This document shows positions 35,102-43,397 of a stretch of 64,000 nt of DNA, piece by piece. Numbering within the stretch: position 1 is the stretch's first letter; every line of letters begins with the position of its first letter. The position numbers were made by a program, and so were the translations under genes. Source of the DNA: Chitinophaga pendula (GTDB taxonomy: Bacteria > Bacteroidota > Bacteroidia > Chitinophagales > Chitinophagaceae); assembly GCF_020386615.1 (NCBI RefSeq), contig NZ_CP077769.1, positions 6,931,501 through 6,995,500 of the forward strand, written 5' to 3'. Under the pieces are notes generated by a model, which was not told the DNA's origin, ran no database searches, and was given only the letters and a program-made list of their open reading frames with translations.

Positions 35102-35215
35102 TTTAACGCTGGATTTTAATTGATTTAAGATGAAGGGATGTTGTGTTGTCGTAATATGTGGTAGCCGGCGCCGGCCTAAAAAGATATCGTTGAGTCTATA
35201 CTGCAGGTCGTACTA

Positions 35216-35758
35216 TTATTTGGGTTCATAGGCGGCCTGGATCTTCACGGCTACTATTTCTGCAATATTTTTTATTACCAGTGTGGGTATTTTGATCTGG
35301 TGGTCTGCCAGTTTTACATTGAAGCCGGAATGCAGGGTTATCTGTTTGTCTCCTACGGTGAGGGTACCTTTTTCCCGATAGGTTTTATCTACGCCGTGGA
35401 GGGAGAGGGTGCCTTCTACATTTACTTCGTAAGTGCCTGGTTTGGAGAAGTCGGGTGCATTGAGGAGTTTACCTTTAAATTCTGCAGACGGGAATTTATC
35501 GGTTTCCAGGTAGTTTTCGTTGAAATGTTCCTGCATGAGTTTCTTTTTAAACTGGAAGGTGTTTACCGGTACTTTGAAGTACACGTTGCCTGTTTTCAGA
35601 TTGATAGCAGATACGCCCTTATCTGTTTTAGCATCAATATTCTCCATGGGAGCCTCTGAAAAAAAGGACAATGAGACATTCCTGCAGGAATAGATGTCTT
35701 GGGCAAAAAGGGGGGCCGTCAGCATTGATGCGGCCAGTAAGGCTAATAATTTTTTCAT
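35216..35758 (-). CDS. YceI family protein
   Basis: About 180 residues from the ATG at 35758 (MKKLLALLAASMLTAPLFAQ is the signal peptide). The in-frame ATG at 35803 would bury that signal. YceI strings include VSLSFFSEAPMENIDAKT, GVSAINLKTGNVYFKVP, FPSAEFKGKLL and GTLSLHGVDKTYREKGTLTV. It binds a lipid-like ligand in the periplasm. It is co-oriented with the DUF5777 and HEXXH genes, with which it may form an operon. Confidence 0.9.
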   Translation of the reverse strand: MKKLLALLAASMLTAPLFAQDIYSCRNVSLSFFSEAPMENIDAKTDKGVSAINLKTGNVYFKVPVNTFQFKKKLMQEHFNENYLETDKFPSAEFKGKLLNAPDFSKPGTYEVNVEGTLSLHGVDKTYREKGTLTVGDKQITLHSGFNVKLADHQIKIPTLVIKNIAEIVAVKIQAAYEPK

Positions 35759-35979
35759 AATATCAATTGAATAGTTCTTCAAAAAAGCTGGCAACCGGCT
35801 CATTGCTCCTGATTGAAAGCGGGCACTCTGTCCATGTGCCTGATTATGCCCCGTATACGTAAGACAGCAGTGTTACGTTGCCTGGAAGGCCAGGATTTTT
35901 CATTAATAGCTGTGATTGGTATAGTTTACAGATAGGGGAAATGATAGATGACTGCGGAAGGGCTGCCGGGAAAAAAGTA

Positions 35980-36009
35980 TTTGCCGGACGGCGGATATTT
36001 TTACATTTG
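35980..36009 (+). promoter_or_regulatory. Promoter of murF
   Basis: TTTG (35980-35983), 18 bases and TACATTTG (36002-36009) match the consensus exactly. The start point near 36016 lies beyond a GTG at 36009, so translation must start later, at the GTG at 36030. Confidence 0.8.
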
Positions 36010-36029
36010 TGACCAAACATAACATAGCC

Positions 36030-37313
36030 GTGACTATCGATCAATTATATGAAGTTTACCGTCAGCATCCGTCTGTACAAACGGATACCCGTCAGTTAAA
36101 GGCAGGGGATATCTTTTTTGCATTAAAGGGACCCAACTTTAACGGGAATACCTATGCGGCGGCGGCCCTGGAAAAGGGGGCTGCTTTTGCCGTCGTGGAT
36201 GAAGCAGCCTATTATACACAGCCTGATAAGATGATGCTGGTAGCAGATGCATTGCAGACCTTACAGTCATTGGCCAACTACCATCGCAGGCAACTGAATA
36301 TCCCGGTGCTGGCCATTACCGGTACTAACGGTAAAACCACCACCAAAGAACTGGTCAGGACAGTATTGGCAGCAGGGTTTAAGACGCAGGCTACGGTAGG
36401 TAATCTGAATAATCATATCGGCGTGCCGCTGACATTGTTGGCAATAGGGCCTGAAATAGAGATCGCCGTGATTGAAATGGGGGCTAATCATGAGAAGGAG
36501 ATCGCCGCTTACTGTGAAGTAGCATTGCCTACCCATGGTATTATTACCAATATCGGTAAAGCTCACCTGGAGGGCTTTGGCAGTGAGGAAGGGGTACGCA
36601 GGGCAAAGGGTGAACTATATGATTTCCTGCGCTCCAGTGGAGGGACGGTATTTGTATGCCGGGACTATCCGTACCTGGTAGAGATGAGTAAAGGTATTGC
36701 GACGGTCATTACCTATGGTGAGACCGATGCTGACTTTACGGGATCTCCACTGGCGGATACGGCATTATTGGGGGTTAGGGTTACACAGCCGTCTTCGGTA
36801 GGGACTTTACAGACCAACCTGGTGGGGGCATATAATTTCCCCAATGTGATGGCGGCAGTGGCAGTAGGTGTACATTTTGGAGTAGCTGTCGACAAAATCA
36901 GCGAAGCGGTAGCGGGATATGTACCTTCCAACAACCGTTCGCAGGTGATCAAACAAGGCTCCAATACGATCATAATGGACGCCTATAATGCGAATCCATC
37001 CAGTATGCGGGCAGCGGTAGAGAACTTTGCCGGGATACAGGCAGATAAGAAAGTATTGTTATTGGGAGCGATGGCTGAACTTGGAGGAGATAGCATTAAA
37101 GAGCATCAGGCATTGGTGGATTTGCTACAACAGCATCATTGGCATGCGGTGGTATTGGTAGGGGGAGATTTTGCCAAGGTGCATCATCCTTATATTCTTT
37201 TGCCGGATGCCGCAGAAGCTGCTGTGTGGTTAAAGCAACAGCAGTATGAGGATGCATATCTGTTGATAAAAGGTAGCCGTAGTACGGGCATGGAGAAAGT
37301 TCTTGCGTCATAA
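36030..37313 (+). CDS. murF: UDP-MurNAc-tripeptide D-Ala-D-Ala ligase
   Basis: About 427 residues from a GTG at 36030 (reading MTIDQLYEVY, which fits family N-termini). The Mur ligase features are TDTRQLKAGDIFFALKG in the first domain, the P-loop ITGTNGKTTTKELV, TVGNLNNHIGVPLTLL, IGKAHLEGFGSEEGV and MDAYNANPSSMRAA. It adds D-Ala-D-Ala to the peptidoglycan precursor in the cytosol. A second MurF is fused to alanine racemase at 47701-50205. Confidence 0.95.
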   Translation: MTIDQLYEVYRQHPSVQTDTRQLKAGDIFFALKGPNFNGNTYAAAALEKGAAFAVVDEAAYYTQPDKMMLVADALQTLQSLANYHRRQLNIPVLAITGTNGKTTTKELVRTVLAAGFKTQATVGNLNNHIGVPLTLLAIGPEIEIAVIEMGANHEKEIAAYCEVALPTHGIITNIGKAHLEGFGSEEGVRRAKGELYDFLRSSGGTVFVCRDYPYLVEMSKGIATVITYGETDADFTGSPLADTALLGVRVTQPSSVGTLQTNLVGAYNFPNVMAAVAVGVHFGVAVDKISEAVAGYVPSNNRSQVIKQGSNTIIMDAYNANPSSMRAAVENFAGIQADKKVLLLGAMAELGGDSIKEHQALVDLLQQHHWHAVVLVGGDFAKVHHPYILLPDAAEAAVWLKQQQYEDAYLLIKGSRSTGMEKVLAS

Positions 37314-37405
37314 GGGCAACGCAGTAATCGACTGATAGAGGTATATCGACCGGACAGGGAGGTATACCTTTTTTAGCGTAAGATGGCGGGGAATTGAGTG
37401 GCTAT

Positions 37406-37440
37406 AAAAAAAAGACCTGCAAGCTAAAAAACCCGCAGGT
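37406..37440 (-). terminator. Leftward intrinsic terminator without an upstream gene
   Basis: ACCTGC (37415-37420) and GCAGGT (37435-37440) pair; read leftward the stem is followed by C and eight T. No leftward gene precedes it within 500 bases, so it either ends an unannotated small RNA or stops read-through from 38.0 kb. Confidence 0.7.
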
Positions 37441-37835
37441 GTTCATAACCTATGCCAACTTTAGAGTTATCGTTATACTATCAACTCCGTAGAGAGACAG
37501 CAAATATGTTGATTGAGAACTTTGTTTACTCTCGAAAACAATTAGCGCTGATCGGGCGACTTTGGTTGTTTTGTTTATGGAATTAACAGCTGTAATGACT
37601 TCTTTGTTCAATTGCTTCCGTATTCATTTCTTAAGCTGTGGTACTAATATCGTTACTTACGATAGATTAGAGTAGTTCGGATTGCTAAAATCAAAAAAAA
37701 GTTGCCCGAAATAATAGATTGATTTTCAATATATAAAGAAAAATAGCATTATAAGATTCGTTCTGAAGCCCCGTTTTTAGGGGGGGGAATGCTAAAAAAA
37801 TGCAGTGGGGACAAGGGGGAGAGGCATATATGTTG

Positions 37836-37863
37836 ATTTCACATAAAATACCTATATCGCAGT
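37836..37863. other. Candidate dif (XerCD recombination) site
   Basis: The 28 bases read ATTTCACATAA-AATACC-TATATCGCAGT. Against the reverse complement of Escherichia coli dif the first arm matches at 10 of 11 positions, the centre at 4 of 6 and the second arm at about 5 of 11, including CGCA. It lies in a convergent gap at the point where the strand-wide G excess ends. Confidence 0.35.
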
Positions 37864-37953
37864 CACTTCGCGAAGCTGCTTTTTACCTTTGCATACTATC
37901 CTGGAATAATCCGATATAAGTGATTGTTGGTTTATGAACATATGCGAGCTGCA

Positions 37954-37995
37954 TACTGCGTATTTGCCGATATGACTACCGATAAATACGCAGTA
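37954..37995. repeat. 12-bp inverted repeat after the barrel gene
   Basis: TACTGCGTATTT and AAATACGCAGTA are perfect complements separated by 18 bases, starting five bases beyond the stop codon of the leftward gene at 38000. There is no T run, so it is probably a 3' mRNA hairpin. Confidence 0.6.
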
Positions 37996-37999
37996 ATAA

Positions 38000-38929
38000 T
38001 TAAAACAGATAGGAAACACTTAGCATCATCCTGTTTTGTGCCTTTACTTTTTGTCCTGCCAGTTGTTGTGCCAGTGGTGTCTGGAAGTTGCCACCTACGG
38101 CAAACCGGGAGAAAGTGATTTCCATGCCTGCTGTTCCCAGCAGCAGATCCCCACCGGATACATCAACTGGATACTTCTTTTGCTCTGTATCTTTTGCCGC
38201 TGTTTCATACAGTATGCCTACGTTAGGAGCTATGGTTACTTTGCGTGCAATATTGATCTTATAGTAGGCCAGTACATTGGCTGTAAATTTATTGCCGTAG
38301 CGATAGTCGTACTGGTTGTCGGTATTGATCTTATAGCTGACGTTGGTATTCAGGCCAAAATCCTGCAGTCGGACGTCGTACATGGCATTAAGTGTGAAGT
38401 CGACACTACCGGTGCCGAGTTGAAAGTTGTTGGGCATGGCTTCCGACAGTTTTTGTTCGGCAGGCTCATACTTTCCGGTAGGGGCTTTTACGCCTGCGCC
38501 TATCCAGAGGGATTGTATCAGCAGGTTGTTGCCTAAGGAGCGCTGCTTGCTAAGCAATTGATAGTAACCTACGACAGCGATGTCGCCCAAGCCGGTTTTA
38601 TATTTGGTTGCATCCTGATTTTGCCGCTCGTTAAAATTGAGTGGAACAAAACCCAGTATACGGAACCTTTTACCCAGATTCCAGCCGCCCCATAATTCTG
38701 CTGTTTGATAGTGTTCGTCGGTGGTGAGATAAGATGTCCTGCCACCTGGTCCTAAGTGTGTGCGTAACGTTTTGTACTGATATCTTAAGCCTATAAAGCG
38801 CTTTTTGAATTCAGGTAAGATGCCTATATAATAACTGCCTACACCGCAGCCGCAGATATCACAGGCGAAGGCAGGTGTAGCCATGTTTGCCATCAATATA
38901 AGTAGTAGTAGGTAAGTCTTTTTCATCAT
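38000..38929 (-). CDS. Putative outer membrane barrel of the MbnP/MbnH cluster
   Basis: 309 residues. The signal peptide ends ATPAFA, so the mature protein begins CDICGCGVGSYYIG, with a compact CxxCxC group that could bind metal or carry disulfides. The rest is a transporter-like (phenol MetA type) beta-barrel ending LSVSYLF. It follows the diheme peroxidase gene by 12 bases. Given its neighbours, transport or sensing of copper is plausible, but no direct evidence exists. Confidence 0.7.
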   Translation of the reverse strand: MMKKTYLLLLILMANMATPAFACDICGCGVGSYYIGILPEFKKRFIGLRYQYKTLRTHLGPGGRTSYLTTDEHYQTAELWGGWNLGKRFRILGFVPLNFNERQNQDATKYKTGLGDIAVVGYYQLLSKQRSLGNNLLIQSLWIGAGVKAPTGKYEPAEQKLSEAMPNNFQLGTGSVDFTLNAMYDVRLQDFGLNTNVSYKINTDNQYDYRYGNKFTANVLAYYKINIARKVTIAPNVGILYETAAKDTEQKKYPVDVSGGDLLLGTAGMEITFSRFAVGGNFQTPLAQQLAGQKVKAQNRMMLSVSYLF

Positions 38930-38941
38930 GATTACTGCTGC

Positions 38942-39982
38942 TTAAGGTTGAGAAAATCTTTTGTCTGTAATGAAGTCCCTGTCATTTAAAGTATTGAGGA
39001 AGGCGAGTAATTGTGTCCGTTCTTCCGCGCTGAGGGATATGCCTGGCAGTGCCTGTTGTTGCAGCAGCGGGTCCAGATTAGGTGTACGTTGTACTTCCTG
39101 TGTGTAATGATCCAAGACCCCGTTGAGCGTGAGCAACCGCCCATCATGCATATAAGGTGCGGTGTAAGCCAGGTTCCGCAGGCTGGGAACTTTAAACTTG
39201 TATTTGTCCTGCGGGTTCAATGTGATCAGGTACCGGCCCTCGTCATTGTTAGGGCCAATGCTAAGGCCGTTATTACGAAAGGATTGATCTGTAAATAGGG
39301 GTTCCTGGTGGCAGGTACTGCATTTCTGTTGATAGAGCGTGTATCCTTTTTGTTCTTCTGCTGTAAATACATCGCCTTCTTTACGCATGACCTTGTCGTA
39401 TTTCGCATTACTGCTTACCAGCATGACCATGAACTGGGATAGTGCTTTAAGCATACGTGCCGCTGTAATGTCTCTATTACCGAAGGCTTTCTGGAATAAT
39501 GCAGGATATTCACTGCTGGCTTGTAATTTTTTTACTACGTTGTCTACTTTTTCATCCATCTCTACCTCGTTGGTGATGGGGGCGATCGGTTGCAGGTCCA
39601 GGTCGAATACCCCACCGTCCCACATGAACGTGGTATGCCAGGCCAGGTTCATTAGAGGTGTGGCATTACGGGTACCCAGCCGGTCGTCAATACCATGACT
39701 TACATCATGGCCGTGATGGGTGAAGGCAGCGGCTTGCAGGTGGCAGTCTCCACAGGAAATGGTATTGTTCCTAGAGAATCTGGGTTCATAAAATAGCTTA
39801 CGTCCCAGCTCAAAGCCAGCCTGGGTAATATTATTGTCTGATAATCTGTAAGCTGCTGCTGCGAAATTCGCCGGTTGCCGGAAACCCTCAAAGGGTGGAG
39901 GGGTATCGTTTTTGTCACTTTTGCTGCATGCTGTTATTGACAGCATGCAGCAAAATATGAACCCGTATTTATTCATCATCAT
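38942..39982 (-). CDS. MbnH-like diheme cytochrome c peroxidase
   Basis: 346 residues (or two fewer; three Met codons open it), a lipoprotein with lipobox LSITAC. Haem sites are CGDCH (C77, C80, H81) and CSTCH (C221, C224, H225). NATPLMNLAWHTTFMWDGGVFDL and APYMHDGRLLTL follow the MauG/MbnH pattern. MbnH enzymes oxidise a tryptophan of the partner MbnP to kynurenine, making a copper site. The upstream gene encodes exactly such a partner, 19 bases away, which supports MbnH rather than a simple peroxidase. Confidence 0.88.
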   Translation of the reverse strand: MMMNKYGFIFCCMLSITACSKSDKNDTPPPFEGFRQPANFAAAAYRLSDNNITQAGFELGRKLFYEPRFSRNNTISCGDCHLQAAAFTHHGHDVSHGIDDRLGTRNATPLMNLAWHTTFMWDGGVFDLDLQPIAPITNEVEMDEKVDNVVKKLQASSEYPALFQKAFGNRDITAARMLKALSQFMVMLVSSNAKYDKVMRKEGDVFTAEEQKGYTLYQQKCSTCHQEPLFTDQSFRNNGLSIGPNNDEGRYLITLNPQDKYKFKVPSLRNLAYTAPYMHDGRLLTLNGVLDHYTQEVQRTPNLDPLLQQQALPGISLSAEERTQLLAFLNTLNDRDFITDKRFSQP

Positions 39983-40001
39983 GATTGTTGGGTTGAACGG
40001 A

Positions 40002-40808
40002 CTAGTTTTCTGTGTGGTCGTGACGGAACATAGCGGTATAGTTATTCGCTATAAGTTTGCTGAAATCGCCGAACATTACGGTAGCGTTTTGAGCGATGCT
40101 GACATTGGTCGGTCCGTTGAATACTTTCATTACATCTACCATAAGGTGGATATTGGCTTCCCGGTCTTGTCTGACTTTGGCAACACCAGCAGCGGTCAAC
40201 TGTATATCGATGGTTTTGAGGTTATTGATGGTAGGAGCACTATAGCCGCCGAATCCGCCGATATGATACCTGAATTTTTTATCACCCGGCGCTACCGCGG
40301 AGGAGCCTTCCATCTTAAAGAAAATATAACCGCTGTTCCAGCTCCAGTACATATTGCCACCAGCTTCACCAGCCGGGTCTAGTACGCCGGTACGTTTATC
40401 TACTTTAGCTGTGCTACGCAGGCTGTCGACACCTAACACAAAGCTGAGTGTAGCGTATTCCCCTTCGGGTACTTTCACTTTTACAAATTGGGAGGTAGCA
40501 CTGCTCTCCGATACAAGAAAGTAGCTACTATCCTGTGGTACCGTGTATGCTTGTCCACCGCTCGTGGTAACCTTGATATTGCTAATATAATATTGTAACG
40601 TGCTCACGGAGAATTGTTCACCACTTGCGTTGGTATACACGCCTGTATTAAGTTGTAGGTTCTTCTCCCCTACTATATTGTCGAACTGTATGGATAAAGT
40701 GGCTAATTTCTTTTCATTGTATGCCGGCGTGGCTGATTCCTTTTTACAGGAGGAGAAAATAGCCAGGGTGATAATGGTATATAAGACGGAGGTAATAATA
40801 CGTTGCAT
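40002..40808 (-). CDS. MbnP family copper-binding lipoprotein
   Basis: About 268 residues from the ATG at 40808 (an earlier ATG at 40862 would mask the signal). The lipobox region is LAIFSSC. The family is seen in LSIQFDNIVGEKNLQLNTGVYTN, QYYISNIKV, LSFVLGVDS and GGNMYWSWNSGYIFFKMEG. The two tryptophans (W155, W157) are candidates for oxidation by MbnH, and RYHIGGFGG supplies a histidine. Related proteins bind copper through a kynurenine and histidines at the cell surface or periplasm. It is directly followed by the mbnH-like gene. Confidence 0.85.
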   Translation of the reverse strand: MQRIITSVLYTIITLAIFSSCKKESATPAYNEKKLATLSIQFDNIVGEKNLQLNTGVYTNASGEQFSVSTLQYYISNIKVTTSGGQAYTVPQDSSYFLVSESSATSQFVKVKVPEGEYATLSFVLGVDSLRSTAKVDKRTGVLDPAGEAGGNMYWSWNSGYIFFKMEGSSAVAPGDKKFRYHIGGFGGYSAPTINNLKTIDIQLTAAGVAKVRQDREANIHLMVDVMKVFNGPTNVSIAQNATVMFGDFSKLIANNYTAMFRHDHTEN

Positions 40809-41079
40809 GATGTTAGGCAGTATTTTAAGGATGGACGCAGGCAATTGCGATCCGTTTCGCATTATGCAGGCGAATATGGACTGCTGGTCCGTTGCTTTGG
40901 AAGAAAAAGATGTTCTGATTAAGCAGTAGAAGCTGGATATACACGCATACGTATACGAGTTTCCGCCAGGTGATATAAGTTGTCGGGAGGAAAACTAAGT
41001 TTTCCCGGACAGGGAGTATCACTTTTAAGTACGGAGATATTGTTATTCGTGAATGCTAAGTGCAGTTGCGTGTAATGCG

Positions 41080-41457
41080 TTATGCGAGTGGTGGGTGGAA
41101 GATGCAGGAGGAGCGGTCAACAGGCATGCCTGCGTTGCCCGGCTGACAGGCTGTGACGATGAATATGAAGGCAGGTGTGATGCTATTGATAATATGTTGC
41201 GTATAGAATACTTCGTTTTTGTTTTCCGCTTTACGCTCCGGGTTTTCATTGTCTTTACGCTCCTGGTCGTTCATGCGTTTTTTCAATTGACAATGCCCGT
41301 TACAATGCATCATCGGCTTGTCGCGGTTGATACAAAGTGTTTTGGCAATAAAATCACGATTCATGTAGAAGTCGGCCATCACCCAATAACGGCTGAATGC
41401 CTGGCACATCCATGCCAGCACAAGCAACGCTACCATTATATGTTTGGAGACTTTCAC
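41080..41457 (-). CDS. Small Cys/His-rich membrane protein, possibly metal-linked
   Basis: 125 residues. An N-terminal hydrophobic segment (about 8-25) precedes a motif with CINRDKPMMHCNGHCQLKK (C at 42, 52 and 56, with His at 51 and 55). A charged linker (ERKDNENPERKAENKNE) and a second hydrophobic stretch with later cysteines and histidines follow. I do not recognise a functional family, but the Cys/His cluster and its place just upstream of the MbnP gene (270 bases) suggest copper binding or sensing in the envelope. Start and size are supported only by this pattern. Confidence 0.6.
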   Translation of the reverse strand: MKVSKHIMVALLVLAWMCQAFSRYWVMADFYMNRDFIAKTLCINRDKPMMHCNGHCQLKKRMNDQERKDNENPERKAENKNEVFYTQHIINSITPAFIFIVTACQPGNAGMPVDRSSCIFHPPLA

Positions 41458-41531
41458 GACGAGAATACAATTGGCCGCAAAGGTAGCTAATAACTTTGCA
41501 AATACGTACAGAAAAATTTAATGTTGCTTCC

Positions 41532-41933
41532 TCATCTGATCTCCTGGCACAGTTCTATCAGTACTCCATTTGTATCTTTAGGATGCAGAAAGCAGATCAT
41601 TTTATTATCAGCGCCGGCTTTAGGTTGTTCATGCAATAAAGTAAAACCTTCAGCCGAGAGTCGCTGCATTTCTGCATGTATGTCTGCTACTTCGAAGGCG
41701 ATGTGATGCATGCCCTCTCCTTTTTTATCGATGAATTTGGCGATCGCACTGGAGGGTGCAGTAGCTTCCAATAACTCTATCTTGGTATCGCCTGTCCGAA
41801 AAAAAGCGGTAGTCACATGTTCGCTTTCTACTGCTTCTTTTTTATAACAGGAGGTGTTGAGTAATTTTTCGTACAAAGGTACAGCCGTCAATAAGGATTT
41901 TACGGCGATGCCAATATGTTCAACTTTGAGCAC
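41532..41933 (-). CDS. mce: Methylmalonyl-CoA epimerase
   Basis: 133 residues of the VOC superfamily. EHIGIAVKSLLTAVPLYEKLL at the start, MHHIAFEVADIHAEMQRL in the middle and the end GVLIELCQEIR fit methylmalonyl-CoA epimerase, which interconverts the R and S forms in the propionate/succinate route. It is a single gene here; the matching B12-binding mutase subunit lies at 62403-62867. Confidence 0.9.
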   Translation of the reverse strand: MLKVEHIGIAVKSLLTAVPLYEKLLNTSCYKKEAVESEHVTTAFFRTGDTKIELLEATAPSSAIAKFIDKKGEGMHHIAFEVADIHAEMQRLSAEGFTLLHEQPKAGADNKMICFLHPKDTNGVLIELCQEIR

Positions 41934-42086
41934 GAGCTGGTTTTTATGTATTTGTAAAAAAGTTGTTAACGCACGTCAAACGCAAACCATACCGTTCTGT
42001 ATCACGAATATAAAGGTATAGACTACTTCTATCGGCGCATCAGTATTTGCAATGGGAGCGACCGGGTAAAAATAGAACATATGTCG

Positions 42087-42094
42087 TAAATTTG
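42087..42094 (+). promoter_or_regulatory. -7 element of the iscS-iscU unit
   Basis: TAAATTTG fits TAnnTTTG 41 bases before the iscS ATG. A clear -33 box at ideal spacing is not seen. Confidence 0.5.
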
Positions 42095-42134
42095 GTTTGA
42101 TTTTAGCTACAGACCACAACAGAATCCTGCGAAT

Positions 42135-43352
42135 ATGCCAAAACTACCTATATACCTGGATTATAACGCAACCACTCCCTGCGATCCGAGAGTGGTAGAC
42201 GTAATGCTACCTTATTTTACAGAAATATTTGGCAATGCGGCCAGCAGAAGCCATGCTTTTGGCTGGACGGCAGAAGAAGCTGTAGATCACGCCCGAGAGC
42301 AGGTAGCTCGTTTGATAGGTGCAGAGCCGAAAGAGATCGTTTTTACATCCGGGGCTACTGAGGCCGATAATCTTGCTTTGAAAGGAGTGTTCGAGATGTA
42401 CAGCAGCAAAGGCAATCATATCATCACTACGGAGACGGAACATAAAGCGGTATTGGATACCTGTAAGCACCTGGAGAAGAAGGGCGCGTCAGTGACCTAC
42501 CTGAAAGTAAACAACGAAGGGGAAATAGACCTGAAAGAACTGGAGGCGGCTATTACCCCGCAGACTATACTGGTGGCAATTATGTATGCTAATAATGAAA
42601 TCGGTATAGTACATCCTATCAAAGAGATCAGTGCTATTGCCAAGAAACATGGTATACTGATGATGACGGATGCCACACAGGCGGTAGGGAAGATACCGGT
42701 GAATGTTGACCGGGACGGAATAGATCTGCTGGCGTTAAGTGCACATAAGATCTATGGCCCTAAAGGAGTAGGTGCCCTGTATGTAAGGCGTAAGTCTCCC
42801 CGTGTGAAGGTAACGGCTCAGATGGATGGAGGCGGACATGAAAGAGGGATGCGCTCCGGCACATTAAATGTCCCCGGTATTGTAGGGTTGGGTAAGGCCT
42901 GCGAGCTGTGCATGGAAGAGATGGAAGCAGAAGCTAAGCGACTGGCTGTTTTACGTGATAAATTGGAGAAAGCACTGCTGGAACTGGAAGAAGCCTATGT
43001 AAATGGCTCTACACAGCATCGTTTACCACATGTGTCTAATTTGTCGTTTAAATATGTAGAAGGAGAAGGGTTGATGATGGGATTTAACAGGGAGATTGCC
43101 GTATCTTCCGGTGCAGCTTGCACATCAGCATCCCTGGAAGCAAGTTATGTCCTGAAGGCTTTGGGATTAGGAGATGACCTGGCGCATGCTTCGCTGCGTT
43201 TCAGCCTTGGACGGTTTACAACTGAAGAAGAAATAGACTATACCATCCAGGCGGTAACAGCTGCAGTAAAAAAACTGCGGGACATGAGTCCGCTTTGGGA
43301 AATGTTTAAAGATGGAATAGATATGAATACCATCACCTGGGAACATCATTAG
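42135..43352 (+). CDS. iscS: Cysteine desulfurase
   Basis: 405 residues of the NifS/IscS class I type. [15 protein letters not shown] opens it, [15 protein letters not shown] holds the catalytic-region His, and the PLP lysine is K205 in [16 protein letters not shown]. The active-site loop [21 protein letters not shown] carries the sulfur-accepting cysteine C329. It removes sulfur from cysteine and passes it on as a persulfide. The next gene, 45 bases on, encodes an IscU-like protein lacking two ligand cysteines. Confidence 0.95.
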   Translation: MPKLPIYLDYNATTPCDPRVVDVMLPYFTEIFGNAASRSHAFGWTAEEAVDHAREQVARLIGAEPKEIVFTSGATEADNLALKGVFEMYSSKGNHIITTETEHKAVLDTCKHLEKKGASVTYLKVNNEGEIDLKELEAAITPQTILVAIMYANNEIGIVHPIKEISAIAKKHGILMMTDATQAVGKIPVNVDRDGIDLLALSAHKIYGPKGVGALYVRRKSPRVKVTAQMDGGGHERGMRSGTLNVPGIVGLGKACELCMEEMEAEAKRLAVLRDKLEKALLELEEAYVNGSTQHRLPHVSNLSFKYVEGEGLMMGFNREIAVSSGAACTSASLEASYVLKALGLGDDLAHASLRFSLGRFTTEEEIDYTIQAVTAAVKKLRDMSPLWEMFKDGIDMNTITWEHH

Positions 43353-43397
43353 CATGACCAGGAATACTAACTAACGTGGCACTAAACAGAGAAGTAT

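Larger units (their letters stand above)
37314..37999. other. Convergent non-coding gap with a dif-like site
   Basis: No supported gene in nearly 690 bases between two convergent genes. It contains a leftward terminator without a gene (37406-37440), a small leftward frame of 14 codons (37583-37627), a CCCCGTTTTTAGGGG hairpin near 37771-37785, a dif-like sequence (37836-37863) and a 12-bp inverted repeat at 37954-37995. Confidence 0.6.

Noticed and set aside
36009..36029. GTG at 36009 as the murF start
   Set aside because: It overlaps the -7 element; the predicted transcript begins later.
37924..38118. 64-codon frame beginning in the convergent gap
   Set aside because: It overlaps the end of the barrel gene, crosses the 12-bp inverted repeat and resembles no protein.
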